A stretch of DNA of 64,000 nt from Pokkaliibacter sp. MBI-7 (GTDB taxonomy: Bacteria > Pseudomonadota > Gammaproteobacteria > Pseudomonadales > Balneatricaceae): positions 1,916,001-1,980,000 of the forward strand of contig NZ_JARVTG010000001.1 of NCBI RefSeq assembly GCF_029846635.1, read 5' to 3'. The notes below the pieces were generated by a model. That model did not search any database. It was given only the letters and a program-made list of their open reading frames with translations, and was not told where the DNA came from. Every line of letters begins with the position of its first letter. The stretch's first letter is position 1. Below, one piece after another: positions 1 to 7,219 of the stretch. A program made the translations under genes and the position numbers.

Positions 1-654
1 TGAGGACAGTTCGTTGGCGAGCCACGTTAGAGCGATACGCGGGTCACCGAGCACGTTTGACCCGACCCCTTCACGCGCCAGACGACCCACGACTTTGCCG
101 GCCACGCGATGCGACGCCAGATCGAGTTGCCGCCAGATTGCGGGCGCTTTAGGACCGAGTACAAATCGGTGAGCGCACGCATTGTCAGCAATTAGCTGCG
201 GGCCGCCGACAGCGACGAAATCTGCATAACGTGAGTCGGGTATCTCGATTGCGAGATAAAGTCCGGAGATCGCGTCAAGCACCTCAGCCATTTCATAGCC
301 ACCTACGCGCGGCGGCAGGTCTCGTCCCAGACGGAAGGCAAACTCAGCTTCCGCGACGCGCATTCGGTTCGCGCCAAACGGAACTTCATCGCCGTTATGG
401 TGCACCATTTCTTCGAGCAGACGGCCTGCAATTGGCCCGTCGATACCAATATGCTGCTGACCTGCCGTGCTGGTTGCGGCGATCTTCCAGCCAAATAGCG
501 GCCTGTTACTCAGCGTTTCGATTTGCCCCTGGATCAGATACCCTTCTTCCCGGTTCGCCGGACGCACAGAGGGTGGCAGGGATGTCAGCACCGCGCCCTC
601 TTTCCAATGTCGTACCAGGAGTTCTGACGCAGCCTTTGCTGATCCGATTTCCAT
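1..654 (-). CDS. 2-keto-4-pentenoate hydratase family protein (partial, 3' end outside window)
   Basis: The minus strand is open from an ATG at 654 to the window edge (218 codons). The start has a GAGGGAG ribosome site about 6 bases upstream and lies 12 bases after the stop of the dehydrogenase gene, so the two are probably cotranscribed. The protein has the MhpD/fumarylacetoacetate-hydrolase-like fold pattern: 'GWKIAAT' near residue 50, an 'AEAEFAFRLG' segment around residue 102 carrying the usual metal-binding glutamates, and 'YLAIEIPDSRY' near residue 130. Family members hydrate 2-hydroxypenta-2,4-dienoates or decarboxylate 4-oxalocrotonate in meta-cleavage pathways. The exact substrate cannot be told. 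The C-terminus is not visible. Confidence 0.82.
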   Translation of the reverse strand, partial: MEIGSAKAASELLVRHWKEGAVLTSLPPSVRPANREEGYLIQGQIETLSNRPLFGWKIAATSTAGQQHIGIDGPIAGRLLEEMVHHNGDEVPFGANRMRVAEAEFAFRLGRDLPPRVGGYEMAEVLDAISGLYLAIEIPDSRYADFVAVGGPQLIADNACAHRFVLGPKAPAIWRQLDLASHRVAGKVVGRLAREGVGSNVLGDPRIALTWLANELSS

Positions 655-666
655 TGAATCGCTCCC

Positions 667-1686
667 TCAGAAGCCGGACAGGGTGATTTTGCCGATGACG
701 TGCCCCGCTTCGAGCGCGGTGTGTGCTCGTCTGAGATTTGCGGCATTGATGCTGCCGTAGTCCGTTACTGCGGTAGCTCGCAGCTTTCCTGCGTCGATCA
801 GGTCGGCCACGGTATTGAGGATCTCGTGCTGCCGTTGCATGTCAACGGTGGCAAACATCGGCCGGGTGAACATCGCCTCCCAATGTATCGAAACGCTCTT
901 GAACTTCATCAGGCGCAGGTCGAGGGGGTCGGGGTCATCAATCAGTCCGATGCGCCCCTGCGGTGCGATGATCGCCGCCATTTCGGCCCAACTGGCCGTA
1001 TTCGTATGCGTCGAGAAAATTCGGCTGACGGGAGCAAGCCCTTCGATTGCTGCTATTTGCGCGGCCAGTGGGCGGGAGTGGTCGACAACATGTTGTGCAC
1101 CGAGCGAACGTACCCAAGACTGACTTTCTGGCCGTGAGGCTGTCGCAACGACGGCTACGTCGCTGAGCTGCCGGGCAAACTGAAGCGCCATCGAGGGCAC
1201 GCCGCCGGCACCACCGATGACCAGAAGCGCCTCGCCGGAGCCGCCACCCATCGGAAGTTGAAGCCGGTCGAAAAGCATCTCCCACGCGGTCAGGCTGGTG
1301 AGCGGGAGGGACGCGGCGGCAGCATGGCTAATGGTCGAAGGCTTGCGGCCGACGATCCGTTCATCCACCCGCTGCAATTCGGCATTGCAGCCTTGACGAT
1401 CAAGAACGCCCGCATAAAAGACCTCGTCGCCAGGCCGGAATAATTCCACCTGTTCTCCAACCGCTTCGACGACGCCCGACGCATCGTAGCCAAGTACCAC
1501 CGGCTTCCCTCCCGATGGCTCGATGCTCATGCGACTCTTGATATCACGCGGATTGACGGCAACCGCGCGCACTCTAACCAGAATATCCCGGCCTGTCGGC
1601 TTTTCAGGCTCTGGAAGCTCGATGTCCTCAAGCGAATGTGGATCGGAAATTGCCAACCCTTTTTTCCAGTAACCAACTGCTTTCAT
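667..1686 (-). CDS. Zinc-type alcohol dehydrogenase-like / quinone oxidoreductase family protein
   Basis: 339 aa, the usual length for medium-chain dehydrogenase/reductases. The N-terminal GroES-like half holds 'VNPRDIKSR' and 'LGYDASGVV' (residues about 45-75). The Rossmann half has a nucleotide-binding loop 'VIGGAGGVPSMALQFAR' near residues 155-172. The structural and catalytic zinc cysteines of true alcohol dehydrogenases are absent, as in the quinone-reductase-like subgroup (TIGR02817-type). It probably reduces an enone, quinone or aldehyde with NAD(P)H. It lies between the Rid pseudogene and the hydratase on the same strand. Confidence 0.85.
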   Translation of the reverse strand: MKAVGYWKKGLAISDPHSLEDIELPEPEKPTGRDILVRVRAVAVNPRDIKSRMSIEPSGGKPVVLGYDASGVVEAVGEQVELFRPGDEVFYAGVLDRQGCNAELQRVDERIVGRKPSTISHAAAASLPLTSLTAWEMLFDRLQLPMGGGSGEALLVIGGAGGVPSMALQFARQLSDVAVVATASRPESQSWVRSLGAQHVVDHSRPLAAQIAAIEGLAPVSRIFSTHTNTASWAEMAAIIAPQGRIGLIDDPDPLDLRLMKFKSVSIHWEAMFTRPMFATVDMQRQHEILNTVADLIDAGKLRATAVTDYGSINAANLRRAHTALEAGHVIGKITLSGF

Positions 1687-1729
1687 CGTGATTCCTTTAC
1701 CGTGATTTCAACTCGATTGATTGCGCGGA

Positions 1730-2187
1730 TCATTGGGATTTCACCGAGAAGATCGCTTCGATTTCGACCGTCATCCCCAAGGGCAGGGATCCCATGCCAG
1801 CGACTGAGCGGATGTGACAACCCGCGTCACCGAATATTTCAACCAGTAAATCCGAGCACCCGCTCCCTCCGTGCGTGATCCACACAGTCCGCTTCAGCAT
1901 TCACCATGCCAAACACCTTGACGCCTGTTTCCACGCGAGAGATCTCTCCCAGTGCCGCCTTCGCCGCCGATAGCAGTTGCAGAGGCATTGCGTGCCGCCG
2001 CACACCCTTCCTCTCGAGATATCGGCCCGCGGCCGCCCGGTCAGAAACGAACCCTTTGCGTCTCGCGGCCCCTGCCCGGAAAGACAGAGCATGTTTCCGA
2101 CGAGACGTGTCGGACGGTACTGCCCTGCCGGAATCGGGCCGGTGGCAGAACAATATTCAATGATGCGAGCCTTTGCTCGGGCGTCAC
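1730..2187 (-). pseudogene. Rid (YjgF/UK114) family protein, multiply frameshifted
   Basis: The gene starts at GTG 2187, overlapping the phzF stop as GTGA. It begins 'MTPEQRLASLNIVLPP', a typical Rid start. Recognisable Rid sequence then continues in other frames: 'GNMLCLSGQGPRDAKGSF' in a second frame, 'LSAAKAALGEISRVETGVKV' in a third, and 'CSDLLVEIFGDAGCHIRSV' in another down to a TGA at 1730. Frame changes fall near 2145, 2010 and 1865. The total is 458 bases, not a multiple of three. Either the gene is decayed or the assembly has clustered indels here. The intact ancestor would be about 152 aa, an enamine/imine deaminase-family protein. Confidence 0.8.
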
Positions 2188-3035
2188 GACGGCGCCTCCT
2201 GGGAGGCTCGAATGGATCTGGCTGCGCCGGATACCCGGATGCTTGAACCGCGTTGCGAGGTGATGTCGGCCTGCAGGCGGGATGGAATGCCCATGTCCTC
2301 ACCCTGGCAGATCACGATTGAGCCTTCGTGCGGCCAGCCGATGTCTCGCAGATAACCCGCCAGCGCGGCGGCTGCGGCGCCTGTGGCAGGGTCTTCATAG
2401 ACGCCGCCCAGGGGGAAGGGGTTTCTCGCGTGAAATACTCTTGGCTGCTCGGCGTAGAGCAGACTGAAGGTAAGCACCCCCTGGCGTTGAGCCAGCTTCC
2501 GACCTTCTTCCAGGTCATAGTGCATTGTGCGAAGTGTTTCCCGGTCCTTGAGGGCCAGAATGAGATGATCGCCGCCGCCATGAGCTATCGCCGGCGGTAT
2601 CCGGGGATCCAGCGCACCTCTGTCCAAAGCAAACAGAGCCAGGGCTTCGTTCAATACCGCGTCCGACACCGGGCCGCTGCGTGTCGGCGGTGATTGAAAG
2701 GATGCGCCCCAAGCCGTCTCGGACAAGTATCCCTCGACGGTGATGTCGGCGCGGTTGAGTTTCAGCGTGAAGGAGCCCGCACCCACACGACGCGCCAGAG
2801 CGGCACCGAGTGCTATGGTGGCATGCCCGCAAAAATCGACTTCGACGTCAGGAGCGAAATAGCGTACCCGCCAGCCCCCTTCGACTGGCGTGGCGAAGAC
2901 GGTTTCGGAATAACCCACGTCCTTCGCCAGATTCTGCATCACGGCAGCGTCCGGCATCTCGTCGCAAAGTACGACACCAGCAGGATTGCCGCCCTGTGAT
3001 CCGTTCGAGAAGGCCGAAATGTGTTGGACGATCAT
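2184..3035 (-). CDS. PhzF family isomerase/epimerase
   Basis: 283 aa from ATG 3035, chosen because AAAGGAGCAGGAAA precedes it. An in-frame start at 3053 lacks such a site. The duplicated hot-dog-like PhzF fold is recognisable: 'SNGSQGGNPAGVVL' at residues 9-22, 'GYSETVFA' with the conserved catalytic-region Glu near residue 41, 'VDFCGHATIALGAAL' near 66-80, and 'EDPATGAAAAALAGYL' near 215-230. PhzF relatives catalyse isomerisation with proton transfer on diverse amino-acid-derived substrates. The substrate here is unknown. The following Rid gene starts inside the stop codon, so translation was probably coupled. Confidence 0.88.
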   Translation of the reverse strand: MIVQHISAFSNGSQGGNPAGVVLCDEMPDAAVMQNLAKDVGYSETVFATPVEGGWRVRYFAPDVEVDFCGHATIALGAALARRVGAGSFTLKLNRADITVEGYLSETAWGASFQSPPTRSGPVSDAVLNEALALFALDRGALDPRIPPAIAHGGGDHLILALKDRETLRTMHYDLEEGRKLAQRQGVLTFSLLYAEQPRVFHARNPFPLGGVYEDPATGAAAAALAGYLRDIGWPHEGSIVICQGEDMGIPSRLQADITSQRGSSIRVSGAARSIRASQEAPS

Positions 3036-3095
3036 TTTCCTGCTCCTTTCCATTCTCTCCGATGATTGAGGCTGGCACGCATTCCCGCACCGGGC

Positions 3096-3443
3096 TTAGC
3101 GATCAAGCGGCTCAAAGGACGCGATCAGATCGATTTCGACCAATGCCCCTTCAATCGCAAGCTGGGAAATCACGGTGGAGCGCGTAGGGCGGTGCGTACC
3201 GAAAGCGCGTGCAAAGGCCTGGTCGAATCGCTGGAAATTTCCCGGCTCGGTGAGCCACACGCCTGCCTTTACTACGTTTTCAGGGGATAGGCCGTGCTGG
3301 GCCAACACGGCGAACTGATGTTCGAGAGTCAATGCGGTTTGGGCTTCAATATCTCCCCCGATTTGGCCTTGATCGTCAAATGCGAGTTGGCCCGACAGGA
3401 AAAGCAGTGAACCCGTCCGGATGGCAGGAGAAAGATGTGGCAT
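3096..3443 (-). CDS. RidA family protein
   Basis: 115 aa from ATG 3443, preceded by AAAGGATG. The open frame extends upstream to 3533, but those residues do not fit the family. The body matches YjgF/YER057c/UK114: 'PAIRTGSLLFLSGQLAFDD', 'GLSPENVVKAGVWL', 'RPTRSTVISQLAIEGALVEI'. The conserved arginine in 'PTRSTV' that binds substrate carboxylate in deaminating members is present, followed by the glutamate in 'VEIDLIA'. These proteins hydrolyse reactive enamines or imines. It stands upstream of PhzF with about 60 bases between, and is the intact counterpart of the broken Rid gene at 1730-2187. Confidence 0.87.
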   Translation of the reverse strand: MPHLSPAIRTGSLLFLSGQLAFDDQGQIGGDIEAQTALTLEHQFAVLAQHGLSPENVVKAGVWLTEPGNFQRFDQAFARAFGTHRPTRSTVISQLAIEGALVEIDLIASFEPLDR

Positions 3444-3620
3444 GAGTGAGCATCCTTTTGAGCAAAGCCAGACCCAACGCAACGAAAACCCGCCACGTGT
3501 GGAAAGCCATTTCACCTCTTTGGGCTTTGGCATTATGGCTGTGTGGGCACGTATTTTGGCGCACTCGCGTCAGGTGACACAATCCGTCTCAAATGCAGAT
3601 CAATGCTGCATCAGGTGCAG

Positions 3621-4577
3621 CTATCGTGCAGTCAATTCTCCATCATGTGACCGCTGCTCAGGACCGGACCACGGGATCAAACGAAAGATCTCGGCAATCC
3701 AGGCAACAAAGGCTTCCGTACGCGCGGAAGCGTAGCGACGCGATGGTCGGACGAGGTAGATGCCGCCATCACCATCGAAAGCCCATTGAGGCAGGACACG
3801 AACCAATGTGCCCGCAGCAAGGTCGCGAGCGGGCAGCCATTCGCCGGCGCCCAGAATGCCGATCCCGGCCCGCGCCGCTTCGAGCAATGCCATGCTGTCG
3901 TTGGTCCGCAGCGTTCCACACGTACGAATCATTTCTACACGGCCTCCGTCAGACAGGCGCCAGATGGGAAAGGAGTTGAGGCGCGGATTGCCGAGGCAGT
4001 TATGCGTCAGCAGGTCTGCGGGCTCACGTGGTATGCCGTAGCGCTCGATATAGCTCGGGGAGGCGGTAAGGATACGCCGATGATCGGCGAGCTTGCGCGC
4101 CACGAATCCGCTATCGGGCAGATGGCCGATGCGAATGGCAGCGTCGAATCCTCCCTCCACAAGATCGACGAAGGCGTCGCTGTAATCGACATCAAGTTCC
4201 AATTTCGGGTGCTGTGCCATAAAAAACGGCAATTGGGGCGCAAGCCACAAGCGTCCCATTGTCGCCGGCAACGCCAACTTCAAGCATCCCTGGAGTTCTG
4301 CCGCCGTCTCGGCTGCCTCCTGTTGCGCCTCGTGGATCAGGTCTGTTGCCGCTCTGAATTTGTCGGCCAAACGCTTTCCGACATCGGTCAGTTGCACTTG
4401 CCGTGTCGTCCGCTCAACCAGACGAACGCCCAGGCGCACTTCCAGCGAAGCAATGCGTTTCGAGATGATGGTTGGATGGCGTTCAACCATTTTCCCTGCA
4501 GCGGCGAAGGAATGGGTGGCGGCGAGCGCCAGCAAAGCGGCCATCTCGTCGATATGGCGGTTGTCCAATTTGGTCAT
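3621..4577 (-). CDS. LysR family transcriptional regulator
   Basis: 318 aa from ATG 4577. A longer frame to 4745 adds residues without family similarity and overlaps the Lrp relic. Residues 7-66 form the winged helix-turn-helix ('MAALLALAATHSFAAAGKMV', 'RIASLEVRLGVRLVERTTRQ'). The rest is the periplasmic-binding-like effector domain ('YSDAFVDLVEGGFDAAIRIG', 'ARAGIGILGAGEWLPARDLA'). It belongs to the CrgA/DsdC-like subgroup. It lies upstream of the RidA-PhzF-dehydrogenase-hydratase genes in the same direction and may control them. The ligand is unknown. Confidence 0.88.
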   Translation of the reverse strand: MTKLDNRHIDEMAALLALAATHSFAAAGKMVERHPTIISKRIASLEVRLGVRLVERTTRQVQLTDVGKRLADKFRAATDLIHEAQQEAAETAAELQGCLKLALPATMGRLWLAPQLPFFMAQHPKLELDVDYSDAFVDLVEGGFDAAIRIGHLPDSGFVARKLADHRRILTASPSYIERYGIPREPADLLTHNCLGNPRLNSFPIWRLSDGGRVEMIRTCGTLRTNDSMALLEAARAGIGILGAGEWLPARDLAAGTLVRVLPQWAFDGDGGIYLVRPSRRYASARTEAFVAWIAEIFRLIPWSGPEQRSHDGELTAR

Positions 4578-4620
4578 GGGCAAATCCTGACGTCGCAATT
4601 TGATCGAAGGTGTCTGGTGT

Positions 4621-5198
4621 TCACGGCAGCACGGAATGAATGCGCTTGAGGCAGCGCAGTGCGAACGTTGAACGGCTGTGCCGGAGCCCGGGAAGTTTGT
4701 ACAGCTTTTCTCGGAGAAAGCACTCGTAGCCGACGGTGCCGGCAACTGCCACCATGATCAGATAGTCGTACTCTCCGGTGACCAGATAAGCTTCCATCAC
4801 TTCCGGAAGCTCGACCAGCGCTTTGCCAACGCGGCCGAATATCTCGTCGTGGCGCTCCAGCGTGATTTCGATAATCACGATGTCCGGCAGGCCCAGGGTA
4901 TGCTGATCGAGCATGGCAGCTAGCCGCTGATGACCGCGGCCTCCTCAAGGGCTGTGACTCGATTCCAGCACGGCGTCGCCGAAAGGTTGACCTGCTCGGC
5001 CAACTGCTGATTGTTCACTCGGCCATCACTTGCCAGCACCCGCAGTATCTGGCGGTCAATATCGTCCGCCTGCCCGATTTGGTCGTCAAGAGACGAGCGG
5101 CCGTGAAAGATTTCAACAGATGCTGTAGGGCAGAACGCAAACACCGGTCTGATGTAACGGTTTCCTCTGGTGCAGTTAACTTCTGACAATTGGTGCAA
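4621..5198 (-). pseudogene. Lrp/AsnC family transcriptional regulator, single-base frameshift
   Basis: Two adjacent frames make one Lrp protein. The upstream frame (5198-4920) carries the helix-turn-helix 'DIDRQILRVLASDGRVNNQQ...LSATPCWNRVTALEEAAVISG' and then meets TAG. The downstream frame, from about 4917, carries the RAM ligand domain ('DIVIIEITLERHDEIF', 'VTGEYDYLIMVAVAGTVGYE'). Family members read '...VISGYxAxLD' across the junction, and restoring one base after GGCTA gives this. The 5' end is uncertain because no in-frame ATG lies close to the domain start. Without frameshift suppression the ligand domain is lost. Confidence 0.8.
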
Positions 5199-5238
5199 TC
5201 ACCTTCTGAAATCGACAGCCAGGAAAGAAAGCGGGACA

Positions 5239-5298
5239 TCATAAAACCCCAAAAATTAGCTGCACATTCTCTTCATAGGTGTAGTCCACATTTACCAT
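5239..5298 (-). pseudogene. Remnant of a fourth membrane immunity gene
   Basis: From ATG 5298, which overlaps the tip-C stop as ATGGTAA, the frame reads 'MVNVDYTYEENVQLIFGVL' and stops. This aligns with the first residues of the intact immunity protein at 5603-5962 ('MVNMHYSFEDYLLLVFGAV'). After about codon 19 the similarity ends, and sequence leading into the Lrp relic follows. The array was therefore cut here, either by insertion or by deletion. Confidence 0.72.
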
Positions 5299-5550
5299 CC
5301 ACTAAATCTGCCCTTGCGATCATAGATATCGGATGCCAAAGCCTGCGGCTTGGTATCTACATATATAAGCAGCAGCAATCCCCAGCACCATCACCCAGCC
5401 CAGGGGTGTGGCGGCCAGGCCAATCGCAATGGCCGCTTCAGTGGCCATTCCCGCGCCAAAGTAGCCACCCACAACACTGGCAGCCAAGCCCGTCGATTGC
5501 ACCGTGGCGGTGCGCATCCCGTCGCCGCCTCTACCGTTTTCGTCAGGCAT
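5292..5550 (-). pseudogene. Orphan effector tip C, frameshifted near its end
   Basis: From ATG 5550, after a TTGGAGGCAGCTC ribosome site, the frame reads 'MPDENGRGGDGMRTATVQST' and then the Gly/Ala-rich hydrophobic stretch 'AIAIGLAATPLGWVMVLG'. This matches the C-terminus of the full effector at 7220-8242. Near 5340 the frame slips: one frame ends at a TGA at about 5320, while the next frame gives 'SDIYDRKGRFSGW' ending at TAA 5292, the family's usual 'SSSIYDR...W' end. The copy also lacks the 'VG' of 'VLGVGIAAAY'. It has no N-terminal delivery part. Confidence 0.75.
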
Positions 5551-5561
5551 GAGCTGCCTCC

Positions 5562-5599
5562 AAAAAACAAGGCCTCTGCCCGAACGAACAGATGCCTTG
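5562..5599 (-). terminator. Intrinsic terminator after immunity gene 3
   Basis: On the minus strand, directly after the stop at 5603, a hairpin (CAAGGCATCTG / CAGAGGCCTTG) is followed by a T6 run. It nearly duplicates the terminators at 6243-6280 and 6823-6860. The ribosome site of the next orphan tip begins right after the T run. Confidence 0.75.
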
Positions 5600-5602
5600 T
5601 CA

Positions 5603-5962
5603 TTAGTCATCAAAAAAAATCTTCAAAATAGCGACACAGATCATTAGCCCCGCCCCCGACACAACTGTCCATAACGCCAGATACCAGTCTGTCTTGGTAG
5701 CGAGGCGTCGCGTGGCTTCAGCATTGATCAAAGGCATCCGTTCCGCTTTGTAGTGCCACACAATCGCGAAGGCATAATACCCTACTCTGTAGCCTCGCCA
5801 TCCGTCCCAACTCGGTAGCTCCAGCCCCTCCTGCACCATTTTCCGTTCAATTCGCTTCATGCTAAAGCGCGAAAAAATCAGCAATGAGAAGCAGAAGGAC
5901 AACATCACGGCACCAAAGACAAGCAACAGGTAGTCTTCGAATGAGTAGTGCATATTTACCAT
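5603..5962 (-). CDS. Predicted two-helix membrane immunity protein 3
   Basis: 119 aa. Its ATG lies inside the last codons of orphan tip B (ATGGTAA overlap), the tight coupling typical of toxin-immunity pairs. Two membrane segments are visible: residues about 10-30 ('LLLVFGAVMLSFCFSLLIF') and about 95-117 ('LALWTVVSGAGLMICVAILKI'). Between them is the conserved basic stretch 'RFSMKRIERKMVQEGLELP' and 'NAEATRRLATKTDWYLALW'. It is a close paralogue of the proteins at 6284-6640 and 6864-7214. Inner-membrane location and two helices fit protection against a membrane-inserting toxin. That role is inferred. Confidence 0.72.
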   Translation of the reverse strand: MVNMHYSFEDYLLLVFGAVMLSFCFSLLIFSRFSMKRIERKMVQEGLELPSWDGWRGYRVGYYAFAIVWHYKAERMPLINAEATRRLATKTDWYLALWTVVSGAGLMICVAILKIFFDD

Positions 5963-6231
5963 CCGCTAAAGATGCCAGTGCGATCATAAATTGATGATGA
6001 CAATTTCTGCCCTGCCCAATCGAAGCCTGCACCAGCAAAGTAAGCAGCAGCAATCCCCACACCCAGTACCAACACCCAGCCCAGCGGGGTAGCGGCTAAG
6101 CCAATCGCAACCGCAGCGTTAGATGCCAACGTTGCTCCCACATATCCTCCCACGACACCAGTGGCCAGTCCGGTGGTTTGCACCGTGGCGGTACGCATCC
6201 CGTCGCCGCCTCTACCGTTTTCGTCAGGCAT
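5956..6231 (-). CDS. Orphan effector C-terminal tip B
   Basis: 91 aa from ATG 6231 with a strong GGAGG site 7 bases upstream. Begins 'MPDENGRGGDGMRTATVQTT', then a glycine-rich membrane region ('ATGVVGGYVGATLASNAAVA', 'GLAATPLGWVLVLGVGIAAA') and the tail 'SSSIYDRTGIFSGW'. It corresponds to the last third of the 340-aa effector at 7220-8242, without the N-terminal delivery region. The frame is intact and the start signals are good, so it could be translated alone or act as a donor for tip exchange. Both readings are inference. Immunity gene 3 starts inside its end. Confidence 0.75.
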   Translation of the reverse strand: MPDENGRGGDGMRTATVQTTGLATGVVGGYVGATLASNAAVAIGLAATPLGWVLVLGVGIAAAYFAGAGFDWAGQKLSSSIYDRTGIFSGW

Positions 6232-6242
6232 GAGCTGCCTCC

Positions 6243-6280
6243 AAAAAACAAGGCATCTGCTCAACCGAACAGATGCCTTG
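6243..6280 (-). terminator. Intrinsic terminator after immunity gene 2
   Basis: Minus-strand hairpin AAGGCATCTG / CAGATGCCTT followed by GTTTTTT, directly after the immunity stop at 6284 and just upstream of the ribosome site of orphan tip B. Confidence 0.82.
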
Positions 6281-6283
6281 CCA

Positions 6284-6640
6284 TCACTTATCAATAAAAA
6301 TCCCGAAGATGATAAGGCAGAGCAAAAAACCTCCGCCTGATACAACAGTCCATAACGCCAGATACCAGTCTGTCTTGGTCGCCAGACGGCGTGTGGCTTC
6401 AGCATTGATCAAAGGCATTCTTTCCGCTTTGTAGTGCCACACAATCGCGAAGGCATAGTAAAACACTCTATAACCTCCCCATCCGTCCCACCTCGGTAAC
6501 GCCAGCCCCTCTTGCACCATTCTCCGTTCAATGCGCTTCATGCTAAAACGCGAAAAAATCAGCAATGAGATAAAACAGGACATTGAAATTACCATCGACA
6601 CGATCAGGAATATCCACCCGTAGTACTCACTCATCATCAT
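6284..6640 (-). CDS. Predicted two-helix membrane immunity protein 2
   Basis: 118 aa. ATG 6640 shares a base with the orphan tip A stop (TAATG). Membrane segments lie at about residues 8-30 ('IFLIVSMVISMSCFISLLIF') and 95-115 ('TVVSGGGFLLCLIIFGIFI'). The central 'RFSMKRIERRMVQEGLALP' block and 'NAEATRRLATKTDWYLALW' are nearly identical to the paralogues on either side. This conservation, with divergence in the membrane segments and central aromatic positions, suggests specificity lies there. Function is inferred from position and the repeated pairing. Confidence 0.73.
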   Translation of the reverse strand: MMMSEYYGWIFLIVSMVISMSCFISLLIFSRFSMKRIERRMVQEGLALPRWDGWGGYRVFYYAFAIVWHYKAERMPLINAEATRRLATKTDWYLALWTVVSGGGFLLCLIIFGIFIDK

Positions 6641-6807
6641 TACCAGCTATTCAATCTTCGATCATAGATACTGGATGATCCCCATTGACCAATGTGGTCC
6701 CCTAAAGACCCAGCAAAGTACGCAGCAGCAATCCCCACGCCCAGCACCATCACCCAGCCCAGCGGTGTTGCGGCTAAGCCAATCGCAACTGCGGCATTAG
6801 ATGCCAA
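6640..6807 (-). CDS. Orphan effector C-terminal tip A (short, non-ATG start)
   Basis: About 55 aa from TTG 6807, five bases after GGGAGGGG. GTG 6810 is possible but too close to that site. An ATG at 6867 in frame lies inside the terminator hairpin and is unlikely. The product is the hydrophobic part and tail of the effector: 'LASNAAVAIGLAATPLGWVM', 'AAAYFAGSLGDHIGQW', 'SSSIYDRRLNSW'. It lacks the 'MRTATVQ' segment kept by tips B and C, so its junction is further into the domain. The tail is nearly identical to that of the full effector ('SSSIYDRRFNSW'). Confidence 0.62.
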   Translation of the reverse strand: MASNAAVAIGLAATPLGWVMVLGVGIAAAYFAGSLGDHIGQWGSSSIYDRRLNSW

Positions 6808-6822
6808 CACTACCCCTCCCAG

Positions 6823-6860
6823 AAAAAACAAGACCTCTGCCCAACCGGGCAGAGGTCTTG
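6823..6860 (-). terminator. Intrinsic terminator after immunity gene 1
   Basis: A perfect minus-strand stem CAAGACCTCTGCCC / GGGCAGAGGTCTTG with a short loop and T6 tail, starting 3 bases after the immunity stop. It would end the effector-immunity transcript before the orphan modules. Confidence 0.88.
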
Positions 6861-6863
6861 CTA

Positions 6864-7214
6864 TCACTTATCAATAAATATCGCGAAGATAACGCCGCAG
6901 AGTAAAAAAAATACCCCCGACACCCAATACCATAGCGCCAGGTACCAGTCTGTCTTGGTCGCCAGGCGGCGTGTGGCTTCAGCATTGACAAAAGGCATTT
7001 TTTCGGGCTTACGCCGCCACAGAATGCTTGAGGCATAAAAATATACTCGGTAACCGCCCCAACCATCCCATCGCGGTAATTCCAGTCCTTCCTGCACCAT
7101 TTTTCTCTCAATGCGCCTCATGCTAAAGCGCGAGAAAATCAGCATTGATAAGCAGGTAGACATGAAAATTACCATCGACACGATAAGGAAGATGCCCTGA
7201 TAGTGCTCACTCAT
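6864..7214 (-). CDS. Predicted membrane immunity protein 1 (cognate of the full-length effector)
   Basis: 116 aa, starting 5 bases after the effector stop. Membrane segments are residues about 8-29 ('IFLIVSMVIFMSTCLSMLIF') and 93-113 ('YWVSGVFFLLCGVIFAIFI'). The middle is a cytoplasmic-looking basic and aromatic stretch ('RFSMRRIERKMVQEGLELP', 'WDGWGGYRVYFYASSILW'). Three copies of this family each follow one effector tip, which is the strongest argument for an immunity role. A two-helix inner-membrane protein fits a pore-forming or membrane-depolarising effector. Confidence 0.76.
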   Translation of the reverse strand: MSEHYQGIFLIVSMVIFMSTCLSMLIFSRFSMRRIERKMVQEGLELPRWDGWGGYRVYFYASSILWRRKPEKMPFVNAEATRRLATKTDWYLALWYWVSGVFFLLCGVIFAIFIDK

Positions 7215-7219
7215 CGTCT

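Noticed and set aside
3786..4649. 287-codon plus-strand open frame opposite the LysR gene
   Set aside because: The minus-strand frame has complete LysR motifs. The plus-strand product has no recognisable pattern.
5015..5242. 75-codon open frame across the array/catabolic-block junction
   Set aside because: It begins in the immunity relic's flank and ends within the Lrp relic in another frame. Not a plausible protein.
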